Assembly: GCA_015520145.1 (NCBI GenBank)
Contig: WAQR01000085.1
Coordinates: forward strand, 1-18,541
Direction of reading: 5' to 3'
DNA: 18,541 nucleotides
Origin: Candidatus Hydrothermarchaeota archaeon
GTDB lineage: Archaea; Hydrothermarchaeota; Hydrothermarchaeia; Hydrothermarchaeales; WAQR01
Part shown: positions 12,611-18,541 of the stretch, piece after piece
Numbering within the stretch: position 1 is the first letter of the stretch
How the letters are laid out: every line of letters begins with the position of its first letter
Position numbers and translations under genes: made by a program
Notes under the pieces: generated by a model
What the model was told of the DNA's origin: nothing
The model's input: only the letters and a program-made list of their open reading frames with translations
Databases searched by the model: none

Positions 12611-13486
12611 CGAAGAGGTCGTGATATCCCTGCTGCCCGCAGCACCCATTTTCTCTCTAATCTCCCCAAGCGTCATCGACCTCTTAGCAAAGGTGTTGTA
12701 TGTCAGCAATGTTTCCAGCATCACGCATTTCGATATCACTTTCATATCACCCGGGATATCGACAAACGTTCTGGCAGTCTCTTTCATGATGTCCTCAACA
12801 ACTTTATTAATGAATTTCGGGCGGGTGCTGGCCTCCAGGATGACCTCTCTCTCGTCCTCTTTCGACAGGAAGCTGTACGTCTTTGCACTGACAGACCTTT
12901 CAAGGATATCCACGATATGGTCTATCCTGACACTGTGGGTCTCAGGGACCTGAACACGCAGCGATACCAGTGCCCTTTGAATACATCCCCTGTTCTCTCC
13001 AGGATGTGGGTGCATTATTACCCCTCTTATCTCTGCCCCTATCTCCCGTTCGATTTCTGGTTTTCTGTTTCGAAATGCCCGCGCCCTGGCGATTATCTTC
13101 ACAAAGTCCTGGACTGCCCTCCCTGATGGGGTTTTTCCAGGGATCATGTACCTGCTCTCCATCCCGACCTCCGATTTCGTGGCATATTCATGCCTGTTCA
13201 TTATCTCTTTTACAATGTCTTCACACAGGTCTTCGAGGTCATATACCGGCTTTCGTACTATCTCTTCGAGTATCTCATTAATCGCCTCCAGATTCCTTGA
13301 CATGTGCGTGCCCTTCTGGAAATACGGCAGATCAACAAAACAGTCAAACGTGGACAGGAGGATAATCGGCCTCCTACCTTTTCGAGGTATCTTCAAAAGT
13401 TTCCTTACATTATTCACCCCGACCTTGGTTAGAGGGAGCCTGATATCCGGCGGTCTTTTCTGCACATCAGGGGACATCTCAATCAC
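12608..13486 (-). CDS. mptA: MptA/FolE2-family (GTP cyclohydrolase IB-type) protein with altered metal site
   Basis: MptA opens GTP to dihydroneopterin cyclic phosphate, the first step of methanopterin synthesis. Family landmarks are clear: PDIRLPLTKVGVNNVRKLLKI, VDLPYFQKGTHMSRNLEAI (about 52-69), SRYMI, RPKFINKVVEDI and FAKRSMTLGEIREKM. However, the expected CPC motif reads HPH (159-161), the expected HNQR reads CIQR (168-171), and the usual ESIHxHDAFA reads ETLLTYNTFA (258-267). The canonical metal ligands are therefore replaced, so catalysis as a normal MptA is doubtful; the symbol denotes family only. The 292-residue length is slightly short for archaeal MptA. The GTG start at 13486 touches the mbf1 stop; an ATG at 13477 is an equally possible start. 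It is probably cotranscribed with mbf1. Confidence 0.8.
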   Translation of the reverse strand: MIEMSPDVQKRPPDIRLPLTKVGVNNVRKLLKIPRKGRRPIILLSTFDCFVDLPYFQKGTHMSRNLEAINEILEEIVRKPVYDLEDLCEDIVKEIMNRHEYATKSEVGMESRYMIPGKTPSGRAVQDFVKIIARARAFRNRKPEIEREIGAEIRGVIMHPHPGENRGCIQRALVSLRVQVPETHSVRIDHIVDILERSVSAKTYSFLSKEDEREVILEASTRPKFINKVVEDIMKETARTFVDIPGDMKVISKCVMLETLLTYNTFAKRSMTLGEIREKMGAAGSRDITTSS

Positions 13487-14011
13487 TTATCCTTTACCCT
13501 TCCTTTTTGTGGTTCTAATCATATCTCCGATAGTCATCCCGCCGGTAACCGTGCGCGGGGCATCTACGGGCTCTTCAGTTTTTGAATAGTCAAGGATTTT
13601 AATCTTCAATACGCGTTCGAGCTTCTTTGCAAGCTTTATGTCTGGCTGCATCTTTTTTGATTCCAGACGTGTTATCACAGAGATCTTCTCGTTTATCTTC
13701 TTACCCAGGTCCTCGCGTGTCATGCCCAGACGTTCTCTTGCAGATCTTATTATCTCGTTATAATCCTCCATAGGTTCAGGTGGCTCGATTTCTCTTGGTT
13801 CTGACCGTTCTGTCCGTATCCGTTCTCTCTGTCTCTTAGATCTTAAAACAGGCTGCCCCTGAAGAGATGCCCTCTGTTCTCTCTGTTTTCCAGGCTGTTT
13901 GACAGGTGTCCCGAATCTGGAACAGGCCTCGCATGTACGCATCCTCGTACCCTCAATCTCCACAACAGCAGGGTTTCCAAAAATCGGCTTTCCACATACT
14001 TCACACTGCAT
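13487..14011 (-). CDS. mbf1: Archaeal multiprotein-bridging factor (aMBF1)
   Basis: A 174-residue predicted transcription coactivator, which in the family links TBP/TFIIB-type machinery or acts with ribosomes. The N-terminal zinc ribbon has Cys3/Cys6 and Cys28/Cys31 (CEVC and CEAC). A basic, Gln/Arg-rich linker (about 37-75) follows. The helix-turn-helix domain spans about 80-150, with the conserved EIIRSARERLGMTREDLGKK and IKLAKKLERVLKIKILDY. The C-terminal tail carries the archaeal GGMTIGDMIR. The ATG at 14011 is preceded by AGGAGAA. The mptA-like gene starts immediately after the stop, so the two form an operon. It is divergent from pan, and both genes carry the same 12-bp promoter box. 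Confidence 0.93.
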   Translation of the reverse strand: MQCEVCGKPIFGNPAVVEIEGTRMRTCEACSRFGTPVKQPGKQREQRASLQGQPVLRSKRQRERIRTERSEPREIEPPEPMEDYNEIIRSARERLGMTREDLGKKINEKISVITRLESKKMQPDIKLAKKLERVLKIKILDYSKTEEPVDAPRTVTGGMTIGDMIRTTKRKGKG

Positions 14012-14054
14012 AGATACATTCTCCTATTTCATTTTTAATTGTTAATATGTCAAT

Positions 14055-14065
14055 TTGTATAAGGA
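14055..14065 (-). promoter_or_regulatory. Likely TATA box for mbf1
   Basis: The minus strand reads CCTTATACAAA, predicting transcription near 14032 and a leader of about 20 nt containing AGGAG. A second A/T-rich element (AATTAAAAAT, 14031-14040) would make the transcript leaderless; I prefer the first because the ribosome binding site would then be transcribed. Confidence 0.4.
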
Positions 14066-14071
14066 AAGATA

Positions 14072-14083
14072 TATATTGGTATA
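14072..14083 (-). promoter_or_regulatory. 12-bp box TATACCAATATA, mbf1 side
   Basis: On the mbf1 strand this reads TATACCAATATA, 61 bases before the mbf1 ATG and just upstream of its TATA-like element. An identical copy lies on the pan strand at 14146-14157. Together they form a perfect 12-bp inverted repeat with 62 bp between the arms. Confidence 0.55.
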
Positions 14084-14134
14084 AACCATATTTATTAGTT
14101 ATCTATTACCGTATACTATTACAGGCCAGCAGAA

Positions 14135-14147
14135 TTAATATATAATA
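14135..14147 (+). promoter_or_regulatory. TATA region for pan
   Basis: TTAATATATAATA predicts transcription near 14167, giving a leader of about 20 nt with one or two GAGAGG ribosome binding sites. Confidence 0.5.
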
Positions 14148-14157
14148 TACCAATATA
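14146..14157 (+). promoter_or_regulatory. 12-bp box TATACCAATATA, pan side
   Basis: It overlaps the end of the pan TATA region (14135-14147), 32 bases before the pan ATG. It is identical to the mbf1-side box read on the opposite strand. Confidence 0.55.
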
Positions 14158-14161
14158 GTAA

Positions 14162-14185
14162 CGAGAGGAGTATCGAGAGGAAAAT
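14162..14185 (+). repeat. Imperfect 12-bp duplication covering the pan ribosome binding site
   Basis: CGAGAGGAGTAT (14162-14173) is followed by CGAGAGGAAAAT (14174-14185), 10 of 12 identical. The second GAGAGG is at normal distance from the ATG at 14189. Confidence 0.75.
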
Positions 14186-14188
14186 TTC

Positions 14189-15439
14189 ATGTCAGACGAA
14201 TCAAAGATCAACGAGGACGATATGGGGAAATACCTCTTAAACAGGGTCAGAGACCTTGAGAGGGAATGTATCCAGCTCTCAAATGAGAACATCAGGATGA
14301 AGAATGGATATTCTCAGAGAGTCAAGTGGCTGGAAGATAAGAAACGGGTTCTGGAAAATGAAAAGATCCAGCTCGATAGAGAGGTGAGGCGTCTTAGAAG
14401 CGAGCTTGAAAGACTTCGAACCATGCCTCTTGTAATCGGTACGGTCATAGATGTCCTGGAAAATGGGAAAGTGGTTGTAAGGAGTTCGACAGGACCTCAT
14501 TTTGTAGTTAATTCTTCACAATTTATAGATAAAAGCAGTCTATTGCCAGGGGCGAGAGTCGCGATGAACCAGCAATCTTTTGCCGTTGTGGATATCCTGC
14601 CTGTGGAAAAGGATTCGGCAGTGCTGGCGATGGAGATTGAAGAAAGACCTGACGTCTCATATGAGGACATCGGCGGTCTGACTGAACAGATAGGAGAAAT
14701 CAAAGAGACCGTGGAACTGCCGCTGTTAAACCCTGGTGCATTTGAAAGGGTTGGGATAGACCCGCCAAAGGGGGTGATGTTATATGGGCCTCCTGGAACA
14801 GGGAAAACCCTTATTGCAAAGGCGGTGGCCCGCGAGACCAATTCTGCGTTCATAAAACTCATCGGATCAGAGCTTGTAAGGAAATATATTGGAGAGGGTG
14901 CAAGACTTGTCAGAGAACTCTTCAAGCTTGCCAAGGAAAAGGCTCCAAGTATCATATTTATAGATGAACTCGATGCGATAGGGGCAAAGAGGCTTGAGTC
15001 AGCAACAAGCGGGGATAGAGAGGTCCAGAGGACACTGATGCAGCTCCTTGCAGAAATGGATGGGTTCAATCCGAGAGGTGATGTGAGGCTTATTGCAGCG
15101 ACAAACAGGCCGGATATCCTTGACCCTGCAATACTCCGTCCAGGGAGATTCGATAGGCTGATAGAGATCCCGCTCCCTGATTATGAGGGCCGTGTGGAGA
15201 TATTCAAGATCCATACGAGAAAGATAAATATTGGTGACGACGTGTCTTTGGAAGAAATGGCTGTCAGGACGGATGGATCGTCCGGGGCGGATATCAAGGC
15301 AATTTGTACAGAGGCAGGGATGTTTACAATAAGAGAGGGAAGGGATATTATTACCCTCAGCGACTTTGATAAGGCGATTGCAAAGGTTATAGGTAAACTT
15401 GATGAAGTAAAGGACGAAGAAGGCCTGATGTATACCTGA
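14189..15439 (+). CDS. pan: Proteasome-activating nucleotidase
   Basis: AAA+ ATPase ring that unfolds substrates and feeds them to the 20S proteasome. The 416-residue protein has the expected order: an N-terminal coiled coil (about 12-80), an OB-fold domain (about 80-145), and an AAA+ module with Walker A GPPGTGKT (200-207), Walker B IIFIDELDAIG (255-265), sensor region AATNRPDILDPA and arginine fingers in RPGRFDR (317-323). The C-terminus is LMYT, which fits the hydrophobic-Tyr-X motif used to dock into the proteasome. The length is normal for archaeal PAN. A GAGAGG ribosome binding site precedes the ATG. No proteasome subunit gene is in the window. Divergent mbf1 shares a promoter box. Confidence 0.97.
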   Translation: MSDESKINEDDMGKYLLNRVRDLERECIQLSNENIRMKNGYSQRVKWLEDKKRVLENEKIQLDREVRRLRSELERLRTMPLVIGTVIDVLENGKVVVRSSTGPHFVVNSSQFIDKSSLLPGARVAMNQQSFAVVDILPVEKDSAVLAMEIEERPDVSYEDIGGLTEQIGEIKETVELPLLNPGAFERVGIDPPKGVMLYGPPGTGKTLIAKAVARETNSAFIKLIGSELVRKYIGEGARLVRELFKLAKEKAPSIIFIDELDAIGAKRLESATSGDREVQRTLMQLLAEMDGFNPRGDVRLIAATNRPDILDPAILRPGRFDRLIEIPLPDYEGRVEIFKIHTRKINIGDDVSLEEMAVRTDGSSGADIKAICTEAGMFTIREGRDIITLSDFDKAIAKVIGKLDEVKDEEGLMYT

Positions 15440-15479
15440 CAGGCAAATTTCTGTGCCCTGGTGGTTTGGTGTGGCTTGA

Positions 15480-15501
15480 TTAATATTAAATTAATATTAA
15501 A
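15480..15501. repeat. 11-bp tandem duplication (TTAATATTAAA x2)
   Basis: Perfect copies at 15480-15490 and 15491-15501 between pan and the 118-residue gene. Each unit is itself nearly palindromic. It lies upstream of the A/T-rich promoter-like stretch near 15509-15523. Confidence 0.85.
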
Positions 15502-15563
15502 TAACAGGTCATATATCTTTTAAAAAATTCTGTTAAAAAAAACTGTCAAAAGAGGTGTATGCC

Positions 15564-15920
15564 ATGTCGGTTAGAGAGATAAATGCAGTGGAGTATGACG
15601 AGATTGTTTATATAAACTATACAATGAGAACGACATACAATATCCGTCCAGGCGATGTCCTCGTCGTGGAGGTCAGACGACATTTTGATAGCATGAAAAA
15701 ACTGTTAAACGAGATAAACGAGACCGCTGAGATCAGGGTAGCTGATCCGAGATGGATTGACCTCTATAAGGAGATGCCGGAGATTGCAAAGAAATACAAT
15801 ATAAAAGAAAACGATTATCTCGAGATGGTATTTTTAAAACTTAAAAGAGACGGTAAGACAGAGGAGATCTTCCCGGGCGAGGCGAAAGAATATCTGGACT
15901 TTGACCCTGATAAAGGATGA
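15564..15920 (+). CDS. Small unknown protein with two AbrB-like segments
   Basis: A 118-residue protein that I do not recognise as a family. The start is set by GAGGTG (15552-15557), which lies 6 bases before the ATG at 15564; a longer GTG frame at 15555 would begin inside the ribosome binding site. Two segments resemble each other and the strand-turn pattern of SpoVT/AbrB hairpins: MRTTYNIRPGDVLVVEVRR (21-39) and EIAKKYNIKENDYLEMVFLK (73-92), joined by a charged helix. The resemblance (helix, YNI+, turn, alternating hydrophobic strand) is by eye only. It may bind DNA or protein. It lies 124 bp after pan with its own A/T-rich promoter-like stretch, so cotranscription is uncertain. Its length and acidic/basic mix are typical of a soluble protein. 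Confidence 0.75.
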   Translation: MSVREINAVEYDEIVYINYTMRTTYNIRPGDVLVVEVRRHFDSMKKLLNEINETAEIRVADPRWIDLYKEMPEIAKKYNIKENDYLEMVFLKLKRDGKTEEIFPGEAKEYLDFDPDKG

Positions 15921-15982
15921 GTTTTAATTAACAAAATCAAAACAAGATCAACAGGATATCTTACGCAAAATATTTACAGGGT

Positions 15983-16843
15983 TTACATGGGATAGAAGAG
16001 GTTCGTTTCAATTATTATCAATGCGATTCCAATCCCGAGTATTATGATATGGAGCAGGATGAGGTATCCAACCAGGCCATAGGCAAGGGTCTTGATACTG
16101 GAGGATACGTCACTGATGGTCTCAAGACTTTTTATTGATTCTTTTAGAGGGTTGGAGAACTCCATGACAACCCCGCCCAGGGGGGTTTTTAGTTTTTCAT
16201 GACCAATACCTGCCTGATCCAGACTCGCCCCGACATCCTTCATCTCCCTGGATGCCGTGGAGAGCCTTGTGGAGGTCTCGTTAAGTTTTGCAGCAGAACG
16301 GTCTAGTTTCGTGGCAGCAGTTCTAAGCTTTTTCCCTGAATCTTCCAGTTTGTCTGCTGCGGTTTCCAGCCGTTTGCTGGCATCCTCAAACGTCGATTTA
16401 TCCGGGAGTGGCGAACCATTGAACGTTGCAGAAGATGCCCAGGACCTGTATTTAGATGCTGCACTACTTAGATATGTTGCAGCATCTTTCTCTGACGAAG
16501 ACGCGAGTCGAAGGTCATCCGCGGCAGCTCCTATCTCTTCCGAGACGTCTTCTATTGTTTTTGCTGCTAAATCCACCTCCTCCCCTGTATCACTCATGCT
16601 TGAAGATGCATCTTGCAGGTTCTTGCTCGTATCTGTTATAGACGCTTCGATCCCCTGCCTGTGCGTTTCCAGGACCTCGGTGGTTTTTGAGATGGAAGAC
16701 TTCATATCTCCAGTCTCAAGGCTGCCGAAATCGTAGTTGTGCACAACCCACAGGGCATAGAAGCCGCTAACCGTGCCGAAAAGCCCTATAAAAAGCAAAA
16801 GGATTCCCAGACCTTTTAGCAAACTGGATGGTATATCTGGCAT
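15983..16843 (-). CDS. Membrane protein with long Ser/Ala/Thr coiled-coil domain
   Basis: A 286-residue protein of unknown function. An N-terminal membrane segment (about 9-33) and a C-terminal one (about 245-278) flank roughly 200 residues of Ser/Ala/Thr/Asp/Lys-rich helix with heptad-like repetition (for example AADKLEDSGKKLRTAATKLD and SAAKLNETSTRLSTASREM). This gives a hairpin-shaped protein with a coiled-coil domain outside or inside the cell. The pattern is like sensory-receptor stalks or surface scaffolds, but no signalling tip or family motif is seen. The ATG at 16843 is preceded by AGAGGTT. A TATA-like A/T stretch lies at 16875-16887. It is convergent with the 118-residue gene and divergent from the glycogen synthase. 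Confidence 0.8.
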   Translation of the reverse strand: MPDIPSSLLKGLGILLLFIGLFGTVSGFYALWVVHNYDFGSLETGDMKSSISKTTEVLETHRQGIEASITDTSKNLQDASSSMSDTGEEVDLAAKTIEDVSEEIGAAADDLRLASSSEKDAATYLSSAASKYRSWASSATFNGSPLPDKSTFEDASKRLETAADKLEDSGKKLRTAATKLDRSAAKLNETSTRLSTASREMKDVGASLDQAGIGHEKLKTPLGGVVMEFSNPLKESIKSLETISDVSSSIKTLAYGLVGYLILLHIIILGIGIALIIIETNLFYPM

Positions 16844-16874
16844 TTTAGAACCTCTCTTCTCTCATCTACTTTCT

Positions 16875-16887
16875 CATTAATTAATTT
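16875..16887 (-). promoter_or_regulatory. A/T-rich promoter element for the coiled-coil membrane protein
   Basis: The minus strand reads AAATTAATTAATG, predicting transcription near 16855 and a short leader that still includes AGAGGTT. Confidence 0.35.
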
Positions 16888-16910
16888 TGCTGTATATGTG
16901 AGTGTAGGCT

Positions 16911-16997
16911 GTACGTGTACGTGTAAGCCCGCCGTGTTATCTGTCTTATCTGTGTTATCTGCGAGATGTCCTGTTAGCTACACAATTAGCTACACAA
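16911..16997. repeat. Cluster of three tandem duplications in the divergent gap
   Basis: Three different units lie in 87 bp: GTACGT x2 (16911-16922), a 9-bp unit TTATCTGTC/TTATCTGTG/TTATCTGCG x3 (16937-16963), and a perfect 12-bp TTAGCTACACAA x2 (16974-16997). They lie between the two divergent promoters. Confidence 0.9.
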
Positions 16998-17021
16998 AAT
17001 ACTATTAATCTCATCAATCCT

Positions 17022-17036
17022 AAAATATATATATTA
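17022..17036 (+). promoter_or_regulatory. TATA region for the glycogen synthase gene
   Basis: AAAATATATATATTA predicts transcription near 17055 and a leader of about 30 nt with AGTAGGGGAAAG before the ATG at 17085. Confidence 0.5.
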
Positions 17037-17084
17037 AACCCGGACATACAACAGTGGACAAGAAGAAAACAGTAGGGGAAAGAC

Positions 17085-18541
17085 ATGGAAGAGCATGATT
17101 TAAAAGTGGTTGCACCACATACTGAAAAGCGCTGGGTGATACTGGCAGGTGAAGAGGCTGGACCTGTGTCCAACAAACTCGGCGGGATATGGGAGGTCAT
17201 CGACCAGGAAGCAGTAACAATGGCAAAGCTCCTGGACACAGGTGAAATAAATGATAATACGTCTGTCCTGGTAGCAGGGCCGTACTACCCGAAAAAAGGT
17301 ACTGACTGGAACACTGCCAAAGACAGGACAACAGATATCAGTGAATTTGAACCCCTGGAACCGCCAGAAGAACTGGAAGATGCGCTAAAAAAGGTGGTGT
17401 CTACAGGAGCTGTTGTAAAGACATGTTCCAGGAGAGTGGGGAATACCTCAGTAGGATACATCCTCTTTGATACGAGCGGATATAACTCAACGATGGTCAA
17501 ATTCGATGGACAGCGGATGAGGCTCTCAGACGCTATAAAGACAGAGGCATACGAACTGGTAGGGCTTGAATCCGTATTGTATGAAAACGAGCCTTATGGG
17601 CATGAATATACTCACTATCTGAACCTATCCTATTCGATCTCCCAGCTCGCAGAGAGCCTGATGTACTCAAGTCTGGTATCTCTACACTGTCACGAGTACG
17701 GCGTTTTCTATTCTGCTGCAAGGCTGGAAAAACTAAAAAAACCTATAAAGAGCGTTGCAACGTTCCATGCCACCAAGGTTGGAAGGTGCTGGGGCTCAAA
17801 GGTTATGGAAAAGATAAAGAAAAACGACAGTTCCTGGGGGGATTTCGTACCGAAAGGACTTGCTGAACTTGAGGCACTCTCAAGATATTTTGATGCGATA
17901 ACTTTTGTAGGAGACACCACCCGCCATGAGGCAAAACTCTTTTACGGAGTGGATGGGACAATAATAAGGAACGGCATAACAGTTGAACGCGAAACAATTG
18001 ACTGGGACAAAAAAGATGCTGCAAGAAAAAGGCTCCAGGAATTCATATCAACAAATCTCCATGAATTCTATGGCGGGAAAAAGATCCAGCCGAAAAATAT
18101 CCTGCCAATATTTACAATATCGAGGCTGGAACTGGAAAACAAGGGCTACCCTGACCTCATGGATTCCCTGGTAATCCTGGACCGCGCATATAGAAATCAC
18201 ATCATAAACGGGACAATAGACGAGGACGTGAGGGTTGTATGCATAATGATCACCGCCCACGGGAAAAAGGATGTAAGAAGACTCCAGAAAGGGTTTCCGA
18301 TATACCTGCCTGAAGAGACGCTGGTAGGGGATGAGAGGGTACTTAAAAATATGATTATTGAACGGGACCTTCACATGAAACATCTGTTAACCGGTAGGAG
18401 GGTTGTGGGATCCATCCTGTACCCCCAGTGGGTCGGAAAGGATGACGGCGGGTTTGGTATGACTGTCGATGAGATTGCAGCAGGGTGTATCGCCTCTATC
18501 TTTCCATCAAGATATGAGCCGTTTTTATTGACAGGACTTGA
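17085..18541 (+). CDS. Glycogen synthase, GT3 (eukaryote-type) family, 3' end cut by the window
   Basis: Open for 485 codons from the ATG at 17085 to the window edge. It would extend alpha-1,4-glucan from a nucleotide sugar. GT3 landmarks: LGGIWEVI (32-39) for the sugar-nucleotide loop, LHCHEYG (200-206), TFHATKVGR matching the family's TTHAT-GR, ISRLELENKG (345-354) matching the GRYEF-NKG strand, and SIFPSRYEPFLLTGL (471-485). In the last, Glu478 begins the E-x7-E catalytic motif and the window ends at GA, two bases into the expected second Glu codon. This arrangement is that of the animal/fungal glycogen synthase family, found in some bacteria and archaea, not the GT5 GlgA type. AGGGGAAAG precedes the start. 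Roughly 100 or more residues are likely missing. Confidence 0.8.
   Translation, partial: MEEHDLKVVAPHTEKRWVILAGEEAGPVSNKLGGIWEVIDQEAVTMAKLLDTGEINDNTSVLVAGPYYPKKGTDWNTAKDRTTDISEFEPLEPPEELEDALKKVVSTGAVVKTCSRRVGNTSVGYILFDTSGYNSTMVKFDGQRMRLSDAIKTEAYELVGLESVLYENEPYGHEYTHYLNLSYSISQLAESLMYSSLVSLHCHEYGVFYSAARLEKLKKPIKSVATFHATKVGRCWGSKVMEKIKKNDSSWGDFVPKGLAELEALSRYFDAITFVGDTTRHEAKLFYGVDGTIIRNGITVERETIDWDKKDAARKRLQEFISTNLHEFYGGKKIQPKNILPIFTISRLELENKGYPDLMDSLVILDRAYRNHIINGTIDEDVRVVCIMITAHGKKDVRRLQKGFPIYLPEETLVGDERVLKNMIIERDLHMKHLLTGRRVVGSILYPQWVGKDDGGFGMTVDEIAAGCIASIFPSRYEPFLLTGL

Noticed and set aside
14497..15069. Minus-strand open frame (190 codons) opposite pan
   Set aside because: It overlaps the AAA+ domain entirely; composition is typical of an antisense shadow.

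Overview
The window comes from a euryarchaeon, most likely of the methanogen / methane- or alkane-oxidising lineages. The evidence is a proteasome-activating nucleotidase, archaeal MBF1 with its N-terminal zinc ribbon, the archaeal purine enzyme PurP, an MptA-family protein (methanopterin pathway), archaeal-type TATA boxes about 25 bp before transcription starts, and GGTGA/GAGG ribosome binding sites. The exact lineage cannot be fixed from the window. No rRNA, tRNA or CRISPR array was seen.

Layout. The strand changes at almost every gene or gene pair, so promoters sit in shared divergent gaps: metG(-) | purD(+) -> <- hisB(-), YdjM-like membrane protein(-) | valS(+) -> <- purP(-) | radical SAM amrS(+), solenoid-DUF531 protein(+) -> <- mptA-like(-), mbf1(-) | pan(+), 118-aa protein(+) -> <- coiled-coil membrane protein(-) | GT3 glycogen synthase(+, cut by the window end). 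Most genes are housekeeping: two aminoacyl-tRNA synthetases, two purine steps, one histidine step, transcription coactivation, proteasome function and glycogen synthesis.

What stands out. (1) The MptA-family protein has its usual metal site rewritten: the CPC position reads HPH, the HNQR position reads CIQR, and the IHxHDAF position reads LLTYNTF. (2) purD and purP, 6.8 kb apart, share a nearly identical 33-bp promoter block, which suggests a purine regulon signal. (3) mbf1 and pan share an identical 12-bp box in their divergent gap. (4) The purD-hisB gap holds an unmarked C-terminal fossil of an integrase-core transposase. (5) Nearly every gap carries perfect or near-perfect tandem duplications of 6-15 bp, some covering ribosome binding sites or stop codons, and an in-frame 12-bp x 5 array lies inside valS. 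(6) A DUF531 domain with SPOUT-like C-terminal motifs is fused to an alpha-helical solenoid. (7) A small protein after pan looks like two diverged AbrB-like hairpins.

Limits: all assignments rest on reading motifs by eye and on memory of families; no database search or folding calculation was run.
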